64,000 nucleotides of DNA from Cucumis sativus (lineage: Eukaryota; Streptophyta; Magnoliopsida; Cucurbitales; Cucurbitaceae), in assembly GCF_000004075.3 (NCBI RefSeq), contig NC_026657.2:27870408-27934407 (forward strand). Direction: 5' to 3'. Below are positions 12,060-23,871 of this stretch, piece after piece. A program made the position numbers and the translations under genes. The first letter of the stretch is position 1, and each line of letters begins with the position of its first letter. A model generated the notes under the pieces. The model searched no databases and was not told the DNA's origin. It worked only from the letters and a program-made list of their open reading frames with translations.

Positions 12060-15040
12060 TTGAGAAGGAGATGATTATGAGATGATTGTATGGAAGAAGT
12101 ATTAGAATATATTAGTGAAGAAAATAGTGCCAATTGGTCACCAGCGATCAACGTGAATCATGAGTTTGCTTGAGCTTTTTAGTGCACTCTCTCTCTCTTT
12201 CTTTTTTTTCCTTTTCTTTTAGTAATTATATATTTGTGGTTGTTAAAAAATTTTATTTGAAAAAAAATATTAAAAAATCTTTTTAAAAACTTGTGTTTTT
12301 TGAAATAAAAAATTATTGGAGCAAAGATATAAGTATATTCCAAGTAGGTGACTGTATTTAGTATAAATAAAATTTGACACTTCTAATAAGTGTTCATCTA
12401 ATCACTTCAAATCTAAATAAATAAGTTTTTAACTTTTACATAAAAGGTATAGTTACGTTGTACAAATTTTGGTTTTGGTATGTCTATCATCTTGCACTTG
12501 CTATGAGATCTTTTCATTCCATAAATCGTCAGGCATTTGTTTTGGTGTGATTGAAACCTTTTATCTAGAAATGTTCAATCAACCTTTTTTATATGATATT
12601 CTATAAAAATGAACTCTTATTGAGGGCACCTATAATTTATTATTTTATGTAGGGGAGGTATTCACTCTTGCATAATTTTAGAAACATTTAGACAAAAAAT
12701 TATATGATAAACTATGCTCATTTGTTCTTCCATCATGTTGCTTCTATTTTGTTTAATCTTTTATATTATTGTATAATAAATTTATGTTTTGTGATTTGTC
12801 ACATATTTACTACGACGTATATTTGATAATATATGCACATAATTTTTTTTTATGTTATAGTGTATATATACCAATATAGACACATTATATATCCATTCAG
12901 TATTTTTTTTATTTCTTATATATATGTCACTTAATAATTCATTTATGTTTTGCGATTTGTTATATATATACCAATGCATTTATATACCACTATATACACA
13001 AATTATGTATCCGATCAGTATTTTTTTTAATTTTTACATATATACTAGTGCATAACACATATATTTCTTGTGATTTGTTACATATATATATATTTCATAT
13101 ATTCAATAATATATAAATGATGTTATATTCGATATACTCAATATACCCTAATGTATTTTGAATACGAAATATAAATTCTTACTAACCTTAAATTTTCGTC
13201 AAAATTTTTCAAAAGATCATTGTATCAATTGACCACCGATGTTCTTCTTCTTCATCACTTATACTTCCGTCAATCTTCTATTATTCAACGTCTATTGTAA
13301 AGAAAATAAAATCAATATTCAACGTATTTGAAGAAGGAAACTTTTATTTTTTTATATAAAAAAAATTATTTTCTAAACCGTAACCCACGCCCCTAATTTT
13401 TTTCTTTATCGATCCACCTTCCATAAACAAATTGATATAAGAACATTTTATTCATAAAATATACATTGTATTAATTATTCAATATATATTAAAATTTGGT
13501 TGAATATATGAAAAACAATACAAAATGAAAGAAAGAATGGACAGAGAGAGATTGTTAGGAAATTCATATCCTAATTTTTGTTTGATCAAAATAAATCAAA
13601 CTAAAATCTTGTATAATGGTTTCATATAAGTTATCTAATAATTTTTAATTTCTTCTTTAATATTCAATTTTCTTACTAACTTAGACACTATTAATATAAT
13701 GTGAGGATACCAAATCTAAATGATCTTATTAAATGATCTTTTAGATTTGTAGTGAAATAATAACTTAAGAAGAATAACATAATATCTGATAATGAAAAAA
13801 GAATAATGAGATGACGTTGAAAATGAGAAATGGAAAGAAGAAAAAAATGATGAAAGAGGAGATAGAATAAATCAAGAAATGAGAATACGATGAAGATGAA
13901 GAAGTACTAATAGGAAGAATTAATTTAACACATTTTAACATTCACCAGTCACACATTTTAACTAATTCCTTAAAACACTTTTCTCACATTTTAACCAACT
14001 CACGTTTTAATTAAATTTAAAATTATACTTTAAGGATGGAGAAAAAAACTAAAAAGAGATAGATCAAAAATTAAATCTAAATTCGTAAATTAAATTTTAT
14101 TATTTTCAAATAAGTAAACCATGCATATCATTTATATTAGTGTCATTTTTATGTTTATCTTTTGTGATTGTGAATTTTTCTACAATGTAATGGAATTATC
14201 GATTCACACTTATGGGAAAATATCGATAAAAATATCAATACAAGGATGTAAATTTAAACTATAGTTTTAACTTAAATTTTTTATTTTTATTTTAGTCTAA
14301 AAAATTTGGTGTAAAAATTGGATAACTAGAGTAACTTTTTGCTATTTTTTTAGTTTGAGAGTATTTATGAAACTTTCGAATAGTTCAATAAAATTTTTAA
14401 AATAAAACTTTAACGATTTTGATAAGTATCTAATATGTAATGATATTTTTTATTTAATTTTTTTAAAACTTTTCGAAGTTTATGGTTAATTTTTACTCAA
14501 ACCATTCCTCCACTGTCTACTTTTTTTTCTTTGTGGAAAGAAAATTTTGAAAAGATATTTACCTTTCATAAAAAAAATCAAGTAAGAAATTTTGTCTGAG
14601 GTTTTTCTTTTCTATTTTTGAAAAACCAATTAAGAAAATAATAGTTAACTTTTAATGAAAGGGTAAAAGGAAGGATCATATGACCTTAAAAATATAATGA
14701 TGCTGACATTTTCCTCCTTTATCATGTTTCTCTTTCTCACATTCTTATTTATGTTTGATAAATATTTTATGATTTATATATATTTGATAGATTGAAAAAA
14801 ATAACTTTTATTTTACCCTTTTGAGTTATTATATATACTTTTTTCTATGAGATGTGGGATGAATAATAAACATTTTTACCATAGTTCAAGTTAGTTGGTA
14901 CTTAGCTTATTCCATCAAAATCTACTTTAAATGTAAATTTGCATTGTCATTATGACAATTAAATTGTCTCTTGGTTGATATTAATAATGTAAAGTCTATA
15001 TAGCCCAACTACACCCCAATTTCCATATCCTCATCCAAAG
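12060..15040. other. Intergenic spacer between P450-A and P450-B
   Basis: About 3 kb of very AT-rich DNA holding the P450-A promoter side and the degenerate repeat block at 12.78-13.11 kb. No gene was recognised. Short frames such as 12782-12979 lie in low-complexity TA-rich DNA. Confidence 0.55.
12782..13110. repeat. Degenerate AT-rich tandem repeat block
   Basis: Related sentences recur in order: TTTATGTTTTGTGATTTGT (near 12781), the same with TTTTGCGATTTGTTATATA (near 12943) and TTCTTGTGATTTGTTACATA (near 13062). CAGTATTTTTTTTATTT near 12898 recurs near 13017, preceded each time by a TATATACCA-TATA-ACACA segment. The spacing varies (about 119-161 bp), so this is a diverged tandem array, not a clean satellite. 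Confidence 0.55.
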
Positions 15041-15047
15041 TGCTTCC

Positions 15048-18000
15048 TCATTCATTTAGAGTGTCATTAAAAGGGTTGAAGCGAACCATAGGAACACAAC
15101 GAAGAGGGTTAGCCATGGGCAAAGTAAAGGCAACTCCAATCTCCATATCCACTTTACTTATTCCATCTTCATTATTATCTGGTTTTCCAATAATTTTCCA
15201 ATCAAAACACTGAACCATTGTTGCAATCACATTGCTAATGAAACTGAAGGCCAAAGTGGAGCCAGGGCAAGCTCGTCTTCCCCCACCAAAGGGCACAAAA
15301 TTGAAACTTTGTTGCCCCTTAATCTCGTACTTCACATCGCCAGTGAATCTTTCGGGGTCGAATTCGTTTGGATTTTCCCAGATTTTTGGGTCGCGCATTA
15401 TGTCGAACAGGTTGACTGCAACCATTGTGTCCTTGGGGATGTCGTAGCCGTCGATTATGCAGTCTTGACGACATACTCTCATGGCAATTGGGACAGCAGG
15501 GTAGAGGCGGAGAGCCTCCTTCATGATAGCTTGTAAGTAAGGGAGATTTGGGAGGTCGTCTTCTCCGACGAGTCTGGTGGTTCCTACGACATAGTTTATT
15601 TCGTTTCTAAGTTTGTTGAATACATTAGGATGGTTCAGAAGTTCCGCCATTGTCCACTGTGATACCTCTGTTGATGTACCAGTTCCGCCTAGAAATAAAT
15701 CCTACACAATGAATTTCATGAAATTTCATACTATCATCCAACTCTAAAATATTTAGGTCATCCACTTAAATTTGGTAATTAAATTTCTTAAATCATCACT
15801 TTCAAACCTATTAAAGATTATAGAGATGTATAATCATCAAATATAAATGAAGGGAAAAGTTGGTAATTAAATATATGATAAGAAGGGGGTGAAGACTTAC
15901 AAGCAAGAAAGCCTTGATATTGGTTCTAGTAATGTTGAACTCAGCATTGTGATCTTGATAAACCTTCAACAAAATGTCCATTAAATCTCTATCTTCCCTA
16001 TCCAAACCTTCTCTTTTTCCTCTATCTTCATGTTGCCTTAATATTTTCTCCAAAATCTCATCATACCTCAAAGTCACATCCCTTGCTTGTCTTCCAAACA
16101 TCCAAAACGCCAGCCGCTCTAAAGGCCATCCAAACACATCCCCAAATGCTACTTTTGAAGCCATCTCAAATGTTTCTTTTACTAATAATCTTATCTTCTC
16201 CGCTTCATCATCATCACCTGAACATCTCGTACTCATCACCAACCTATTGCTCAATCCAAATCATTGATATTAGTTTTACAAAATAATGGCTGTGGACATA
16301 TTTAAACTATTAGTAAACATAGCAAAGTATAAATGAATTTTAAATTTTGTTGTATTTATAATTGTTTAAAAATATTTATATACTCTTAATTATTAGTCCT
16401 AAACTTTTTATTTGTCGCAATTACTCTAAGATACAAGTTAAATAAATATATTTCTTTAAAACAAAGATAATGAAAATGTGTGTCAACAAAAACTTTACTC
16501 AACTAGCACATACATGTATTTAAAGATAAAAAAGTACTTTGATTCAAAATTTTCTACCCTAAATTTGTATTAAAAGTAATGAAAGTGTATTTGTGCTTGA
16601 TAAAAATTAAGACATTTTTCTTTATTATTTTTCTAATTTTTTAAATTAAAAACAAGTTTAATGATCTTGTAAGTTTTAATAAAATGAGAAGCTCTTGTAA
16701 AAAAATCTAAAGAAAAAGAAAGTTATGTCTTTATTTTATATGCAATAATTTAAATAGAAATGGGAGAAGTTCATTCACCATATTAAATTCCATTAAATTT
16801 GGAAATTTGAGTATTGTGGTAAATAATTAAATATGTTTCTATTCTTATTAACAAGTCTTAATGAAATTGTGAGAATGAAAACAATTGCATGGCGGGCAGT
16901 TAACAATTAGAAAAGACCAATAATTTGTCAAGAAAAATCTTTTTAAAATGTTAATCAACAGTCTCCATATTTTTACTCTAATGTTTAGTCACTTATTTTA
17001 TAGGTTAATACTAATGTAGATATAGTGGAACAAAAATATTTAATTTGGTTGGTATTATGGTATATGGTTAGGTCATATTTTATTTTACATGAACATCGTT
17101 GTCATATATTTGTATAATATAAATTTTTAGAAAAATCATTTAGTTTATTTTGGTAATCTACCTAGTTAAATATTTAATTGATTCAAGCTTAATATAAAAT
17201 TTTATATTGCATTCTACATAGTTGTAAAATTGTATTTTAAGATACTGTTATTATATTTGATATAGAGTATAAATAAATGCAAGTTGAAATCCCCCATTGA
17301 CTCCAATAAATTAATTAGATAAACCGAAATGAGTTTTAATTTTATGAAATTTCAAGTATATTATAATCTTCTTTTCAATCTCTATTTACTTTTACTTAGC
17401 TTCCATTGCTCTAATCTCTTTTTTTAAATAGAAGATACATTTTAAACAAGTAATAAGATTTAAATAAGGTTAGCTTTTTAGAATATAAACTAAAATGTCT
17501 CACCCAATATTTCTTAGTACATAGTTAGAAGAAGCAAACTTTTCCTAAAACAACTAGGGGATGGATTATATAATTTTCGTCTTACGGCTTTTTTTCTCAA
17601 ATAGAAGGCATGTGTCGAGCTATATGTTTGTCAATGATTTTGAATCATTTAATTTAGTTAATTTGATTTCTTAATCAATAATTTTGAATTATTTAATTTA
17701 ATTAATTTGATTTCTTAATCTTCAGGTATGATATCCTAATTAAAAATAAACTTTGTTTAGGTTAAATTACAAATTTACATCCTTGTTTTGAAAAAGCAAG
17801 AGTGCTATGACTTATAATTCAATCCAAATTAGTTCATATGGTTTGATAGGATATTAATAGATAAATGTTCTAACATGGTGATAATTTTTTTAATCAAACT
17901 ACAATATAGAGTTTTTATGGGATTTTATATGAGACACTTCAGTTGAGTTTTGGAGCGTGTTAGAAAGTTTGTGGTTAGATTATAGTCCGTAGATCAACAT

Positions 18001-18679
18001 TGAGTTAAGAGTTAAATCATAGACTTATGAAATCAATTTCTAAATTCTAACTTTGGTTACGATCAAAGAAAAGTTGAATATACGTTGAGATGAAAAATGA
18101 TTGGTTTATGATTTCATACCTACAAGTGCTGTTGTTGGTGAGTTTGACGAGCTCCGCCCCTAAATCCACAGCCTCCTTCTTCTCGCCGCACTCACACAAT
18201 TTCCTCAACAATTTCAACATTTCTTCTCTCCGGACACCGCGCGATCTCTCAACTTGCCGCTGCGATAAAAGCTCCGTCATCGTCAGTTTCTTCATGAATC
18301 TCCAATAATCCCCGTACTCTGCCGCGAAGAATCCTGCATTCGCGTACGGAAGCTCATCGCCGAACGCGAATTTCGGCCGCGACGAGAAATTAACGTCCTG
18401 ATTCTTGTAGATTTCGGCGGCGTAGGACGCCGAGGAAATGACGACGCATGGGACTCTGCCGAGTCGGAGAAAGAGAAGATCGCCGTACTTGGTGGCGAGA
18501 TTGTGGAAGGATTTATAAACGGATGGCGAGAAGTGGTGGAGGTGGCCGATTAGCGGAAGGGCCGGGGGAGTGGGGGGACGGCGGGGGGCATAAGAACGTC
18601 GATGAAAGAGATAATGAAGAAGAATGGTGAAGAAAAAGAAGAGAAAAATGTAGAGAAGGTAAGAGGTTGAATCGGCCAT
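15048..18679 (-). CDS. Cytochrome P450-B, CYP71 clan paralogue of P450-A
   Basis: Three exons: 18679-18120, 16243-15901 and 15701-15048 (560+343+654 nt), giving 518 aa. Intron 1 is phase 2 (TGT AG|gtatga ... caatag|G TTG) and intron 2 is phase 0. The start is the ATG at 18679; the in-frame codon at 18691 is GTG. The N-terminal anchor is Phe/Leu-rich (about residues 7-25). A Pro-rich hinge RRPPTPPALPLIGH follows, then WRFMKK, the I-helix GGTGTS (306-311), ExxR in KEALR (E363, R366), PERF, and FGGGRRACPG with Cys446. It is clearly homologous to P450-A over its whole length, same strand, so it is a tandem duplicate. Gly309 replaces the usual I-helix acid. The product is an ER haem monooxygenase of unknown substrate. 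Confidence 0.9.
17633..17720. repeat. 44-bp tandem duplication in P450-B intron 1
   Basis: Two adjacent copies, 17633-17676 and 17677-17720, of a unit starting AATGATTTTGAATCATTTAA / AATAATTTTGAATTATTTAA and ending TTTGATTTCTTAATC. They differ at about three positions. Confidence 0.8.
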
Positions 18680-18736
18680 TTTAGATTCCACTCGGAAAAC
18701 GGAGCTTCTTCATCTTCCTGCTTGCAGCCAAGTCTT

Positions 18737-18744
18737 TCATATAA
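18737..18744 (-). promoter_or_regulatory. Possible TATA box of P450-B
   Basis: TTATATGA on the - strand lies 58 nt upstream of the ATG at 18679, the same offset as the clear TATA box of P450-A. The motif alone is weak. Confidence 0.35.
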
Positions 18745-19947
18745 TTCTTTACTTTGGAATTAAAATATTGTTCGTGTCACGTTCAAGTTTTAAAATAACA
18801 AATACTTAAATACTCATATTTAAAATTAAAAAAAAAAAAAAGAAGTAAACTTTGGTACTTTCTAATTACACAATTTAATGTAAAATGTAATACATACAAT
18901 TTCTTTTTGTTTTAAAATTAAAGAAAAATGAGTTTATTGTCTTAAACTTTTGTTTTATTTTATCTAAATTTTATATTTTAGTATTTTTATCTCTGATTAA
19001 AAAAAAAAGGTTAACCCGTGAATTAGTAATAAATTTTAAAATGTCAACTATGTTAATGATAAAAAAGATAACAATCGATAACATATCTCTTAAATTAAAA
19101 ATAATCTCCAATAGGGCACGTAACAATTAATTTTATAATAAAGCTATTTTAATTGTTATTTATTATACTTGTGTGACCAAACTTTGTTTTAATTGTAATC
19201 TTGAATGCTTTGTAAACTGTGAGTGCATGGAAGACTATATCACAGATTGAAATTGTCAAACGATTTTCAAATTATGTAGGGAGCAAATGTGGTCTAATCA
19301 TCCACACAAATTGCAATTGTGGCCGCAAGTGGAATAAGAAAGGGGAAAGAAATAACACCTTTTTTGTTTTAAGAAAATGCATGTTTCTTACTAGTAACTT
19401 TTTTTTCTTCTTTTGTGTTAAAAAATAAATTACAAAAAATGGTTCATATTGGAAATTTATATGTTCATATATGTTCAAAATCATAGCCATGGCCTCCAAT
19501 AAACGATTTTGCCAACTCTCTATTTATAAAATATTAGTCTGTATATATATTTTAATATTCAAAATTGTTTGATCTATTATTAAACTTTGCAAATATTTTA
19601 TTATTATATGTTTCCTTCATTTTTCAACTCTTTCATTTCTATCTATATTTCTATTCTCAATTAAATAATTTTTTTAATTAGAAGTTTAGAAATTAAGTTC
19701 GGGTTACGTTTGACCTTGATGGAGTTGTTACTAACAATTTTTATTCTATGAGTTACCTATACCTGGGGTGTTTAAACATGTGTATACGGTTAAAGTTTTA
19801 AGTTTGAAATTTCAATGTCGTCTTTAGTTTCAAGTAATTGGTATCTCAATTATTTAATTTTTTAAACATTATAAATCATTCTTAAGTCGTTATGTTTTAA
19901 TTGATGAGTGTGAGTTTCGAAGGATCTCAATGTAGAGAGTGAACAAG

Positions 19948-20130
19948 CACTACGAGAAAAATGGTATTTCTTGACGTTTTTTTAATTCAAAATCAAGTAT
20001 TTATGCTTTCAACGTTTAAAAAAACATCAAGAAAGCCAATTTAAAAAATGTTGAAGTTTACGATCATGTAAAAACGTCAAAAAGTACTAACATTTGACAT
20101 GTATGAAACGTCAAGCCAGTTTTGGAAAAA
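19948..20130. mobile_element. CACTA (En/Spm)-like terminus fragment
   Basis: CACTACGAGAAAAATGG at 19948 matches the usual plant CACTA end CACTACAAGAAAA with one change. The next ~170 bp carry repeated GACGTTT/AAACGTC words in both orientations (near 19973, 19999, 20077 and 20108), as expected of subterminal transposase-binding repeats. No opposite terminus or transposase was found, so this is one end or a fragment. The right boundary is arbitrary. Confidence 0.55.
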
Positions 20131-21080
20131 ATCATTAAAAAGAAGAAAAGAAAAACTCTACTCCATGATTATTCTAAAATAATTATAGGAAAAATTGGAG
20201 AGATGGAATTCAATCATAGTCGAAAAACCAAAATCTATAAAGTGTTGGATTATGTGAAAGTTAGATCTTAATCTGTAAGAAAATGTGGTTTTGTTGGTCT
20301 TCCTCAGCTATATACAATTAAAATGGTAAACTTTCACTATCATGTAAGTTATTTAAGTCCATAATTGTGATTATACACTATGTTACTTTTTAACTTTTTA
20401 CCTACATATAAATTAATTCAAAAATATTAAAAATTAATTCAAATGGCTGGTCAATATTTTGAAACAAAGACATAAAAAATGAATAATCTTTTAAATTTTA
20501 AAAGATGATTGATGGTTCGTTCTTACAATTGTTAACTATAAAACGTAGATCATGTGTTATTGAAGAAATCTTATGCATGTATACTATGTTTGAATTTAAA
20601 ATCGTTGTCCCAATATCTGATTTGCGCTATATTCTAAGAGAAAATCACAAGATGGGAACTCAATATATAATATGATATTGGTTGTCTTCTTCTTATTAAT
20701 TGGTATATTTAAGATTAAAGAGAGGGTGGGCAAAATTTAAGTATTTTTTTATTTTTTTTTAAAAAATAATAATAACATTTTAATTTCCAAAATGAATTTG
20801 AGTGGAAGAGATAAGATAGTTATTGGAAGTAATACAATGAGTAAGTATTCACATATATAACTTAATATTTAAAAAAAATAGATATATTCATATAGCAAAA
20901 TTTGAATTCAATTTTGATATCTATGATTGATAGACTATATTCCTAATAGGAATACTTTATTATATTTACAATGATTTAAAAACAATGTATGTATCCTGAA
21001 GTATTATTAATGATTCATATTTCACTTTTTTTACTTAAATAAAAAGTTAACTAAAAAGAAAAAACCATTTTTGTCCAAGA

Positions 21081-21208
21081 AGATCCAATTTCACAATTTA
21101 GTCTTGGGCATTATATCCAATTGCATTTCAAGTCAATTAGTAAAAGATCCAATTTCACACTTTAGTCTTGGGCATTAGATCCAATTGCATTTCAAGTCAA
21201 TTAGTAAG
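21081..21208. repeat. 64-bp tandem duplication
   Basis: Copies 21081-21144 and 21145-21208, both starting AGATCCAATTTCACA and including TTTAGTCTTGGGCATTA and TTTCAAGTCAATTAGTAA. Only about three substitutions separate them, so the duplication is recent. Confidence 0.9.
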
Positions 21209-22913
21209 ATGCACTTACATGCAGACTTCTTTTTCCATTTTGCACTTTAAAAAATAAAACCCAAATAAAGAAAATTACTTCAAAATTACTGCAAAAAAAA
21301 CAATGCTATAAAGATTTCCTTCCGAGATGCAAGATTTAGGATGCTCGATTGACCTAAAAGTTCTCAATTTTGATATATTATCAATTTTATTGAATATGAA
21401 AAAGAAACGTTCAAATGAACAAAATTCAACCGATTACGGTTTTGATCCTCTCAAGAAAATAAAATTACTGACAGATAGCTTTCAAATCAACATATATAAA
21501 ATACATATTCAAAGATTAAATTGACATTATTATAGATATTTTATTTATTCCAAAAGAAGTACACACTTTAAATACTCAAAGGTATGAAGAAAAATAAAAC
21601 ATATAGGAGTAACATACACATTAATGCTTAACAGACCTCATTCCCTGCACATTTTATCTTATTATCGAAACTCAAAAGGTCTTGTTTCCATTTCATGACA
21701 TTTCGCCTGCAAAATTACAAACAGCAGTAATAACTATATGTATCAAGAACACTCGTAGAAAATTTATTCTTAGATATAGGTGACAATCATAAAATGAACT
21801 CATGACTTATTAGTCGGTTATCGAGACCATGTCTCATTCTTTACCATCAAACCAATCGTATTAGTTTACTTTTGAAAAATCCATCAACAGAGAAATCACT
21901 AACGAAAAAGAATACAACTCTTTTGCACATTAAAAAATAATAGAGTTTTGATAATGAAGGGTGAAATCGGTTTGTGATTTGAAAACAAATATTTGGAGTG
22001 GAAGTGATTTGGTGGAACGCGAAGTTGTATTTTCATATTTCAGTCATCTTAAAAATGTTTTTCTGAAACATTTCAGTCTTCTTAAACCAATATCGAATCA
22101 TTGACTATTACATTCAACCTCAACTCTGATTAATTTATTTATTAACAGTTCTATTATTATAAATTTTATACAAAAAAAAAAAAAAAACTAATGTAGTAAA
22201 TGTAGTATTGCACGTATTTTAATATTAACAAAAATAAAGTTAGTTTATAACATAATATACAAATATTTGTCAAGATTTTATCTACTTTTAGTGTATTTTT
22301 TTCACTTCAAAATTTGGATAGACGAAAACCTAAAAATATTTTTAAAATATCTATAATTTTGAAATACATGATTAAAAAACAAGAACAGTTCTCAAAACAA
22401 ATTTGCCATAGAAATATGCACCCAATCCATTTGACTAAGTCAACTTGAAAATATAACATAAAACTCAAATCCATTTTTCGTTTTTAGGTAACACTTTTTT
22501 TTTTGTTATCTGTTTTTTTTATCATTTTAAAAAATCAAGCCAAAACATGAAGAGTAAATTTTTTGTTTTATTTTTCGAATTTAGCTCTTGTACATCAAAA
22601 AGTTACAAATTGTAAGAAATTCAATAAACATATGCTTAATTTTTTAAAACAAAATGGAGTTTTTTCCTTTTTGGTTTAACTATTGTGGTAAGAGAATTAA
22701 GTTACTCTTCAGTAAACCCACTTGATGTTATTACCTTGTATTTTGTAGTTTTTTTAAGAAAAATATAGTCAAATTTTAGAATATTATTGATAGAATCTAT
22801 CAAAGTCAATCATAAATTTTAAAATTTTGTTATATTTTGAAATATTTTGTTTCATTTTAACGGCTTTTTTAAAATCTAATTTCTTAAATTCCTGAAACAA
22901 AAAGCACAAATAA

Positions 22914-23243
22914 TTAGGAAAGAGATTGAGAGAGTGTACATGGATCAAAATTGGCAGTGCACTTCTGCGGCAACAGCATGGCCAACTCACGATCAACGCC
23001 GGTAATAGGAGGGCCATTGACAAGCACACACAAGCAAGGCTGGCCGAGAGTTTTGATTGCATTGCAACAGGCAACGGTCGGTGGGATGGGCCGGAATGGA
23101 GCAACCGATGGCCTACAAGGCATCAACCTAGCAAGGGAAGAGAAGAAGGTGAAACTACAAGTTTCCCCTTTGCCTTTTTCGGCCAAACTTGTTGCCAACA
23201 AAAACAACCAAACTGATAGACATTTCATGCTTAGATACCCCAT
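22914..23243 (-). CDS. Secreted eight-cysteine lipid-transfer/DIR1-like protein
   Basis: A single exon of 109 aa from the ATG at 23243 (a second ATG at 23228 would give 104 aa). Residues to about 25 form a signal peptide (MKCLSVWLFLLATSLA core). The mature part shows the eight-cysteine pattern C-x13-C-x15-CC-x9-C-L-C-x22-C-x6-C. This is the bifunctional inhibitor/LTP/2S-albumin (AAI) fold, held by four disulfides around a hydrophobic lipid cavity. Leu between Cys5 and Cys6 and the VNGPPITGVDRELAMLLPQK stretch resemble DIR1-like and related nsLTPs of the apoplast. An upstream in-frame ATG at 23327 lies beyond the probable TATA box, so it is unlikely to be used. The ligand and role are unknown. 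An unseen 5' intron cannot be excluded. Confidence 0.82.
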   Translation of the reverse strand: MGYLSMKCLSVWLFLLATSLAEKGKGETCSFTFFSSLARLMPCRPSVAPFRPIPPTVACCNAIKTLGQPCLCVLVNGPPITGVDRELAMLLPQKCTANFDPCTLSQSLS

Positions 23244-23298
23244 GTTCTTGAACAATAACAAAAACTGTGTTGTGAAAAACAATGTACATTTAGCATTA

Positions 23299-23306
23299 AA
23301 TTTATA
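23299..23306 (-). promoter_or_regulatory. TATA box of the LTP-like gene
   Basis: TATAAATT on the - strand lies 56-63 nt upstream of the ATG at 23243. It sits downstream of the alternative in-frame ATG at 23327, so it argues for the inner start. Confidence 0.5.
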
Positions 23307-23871
23307 AGGGATTGAGGTTCGTACCATTATGCACCTTCATCCTAACCCACAATCACGCTTCCATTGCCAGTTTACGTCTCCCTTTGCTTCTGATTTGTCT
23401 CTATTTCCCAACATAAAGAAGTGATGATTTATCTGCCTGTACTAAAATTGTAATAAAACATCAATCACTTGTGACTCCTCCAAGCCTGCAAGGATTAGGA
23501 AGGATATTGGTCATTTTTACATCCAATGTGATCCAACAACATGCTCAAATCTTCCGACTTTATGACAGTTTAAAATGAATGAAAGAAATAAATTCTTCTC
23601 CAAGTTGAGTGCAATTTAAATATGCACCAATTGAAATACCGTTGGTGCTTTCGGAGTTCAAGAACATTTTTGGCTGTTAATGTAAATAGCATAAAACAAT
23701 GGAGTATTCCAACCATACTATCCTTACAAGCTTTTGAAATATAAAATACATTGAGTGAATGGAGGACTCATATAATTTAAACGTGTTGAAAGGAAATTTC
23801 TCTCTTGATTCCTTTTGGTCAATCTCTAATGGTTATTGGCATCTGTGGTAGAACAAGAATACAGGGTTTGA
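23307..23871. other. Spacer between oxygenase 3' end and LTP promoter
   Basis: About 560 bp containing the presumed 3' UTR of the oxygenase gene on the right and the promoter of the LTP-like gene. Both are transcribed leftwards. Nothing else was recognised. Confidence 0.5.

Larger units (their letters stand above)
18780..22900. other. AT-rich spacer with transposon debris
   Basis: No gene was recognised in about 4 kb. The supported content is a CACTA-like terminus near 19948 and a 64-bp tandem duplication at 21081-21208. Short open frames at 19219-19499 and 21327-21524 have no recognisable domain. Confidence 0.55.

Noticed and set aside
18680-18691. Start of P450-B four codons upstream
   Set aside because: The codon at 18691 is GTG, not ATG. 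The first ATG in frame is at 18679 and gives a normal N-terminus.
23244-23327. Longer LTP-like protein starting at 23327
   Set aside because: The extra 28 residues would precede the signal peptide, and that ATG lies upstream of the probable TATA box at 23299-23306.
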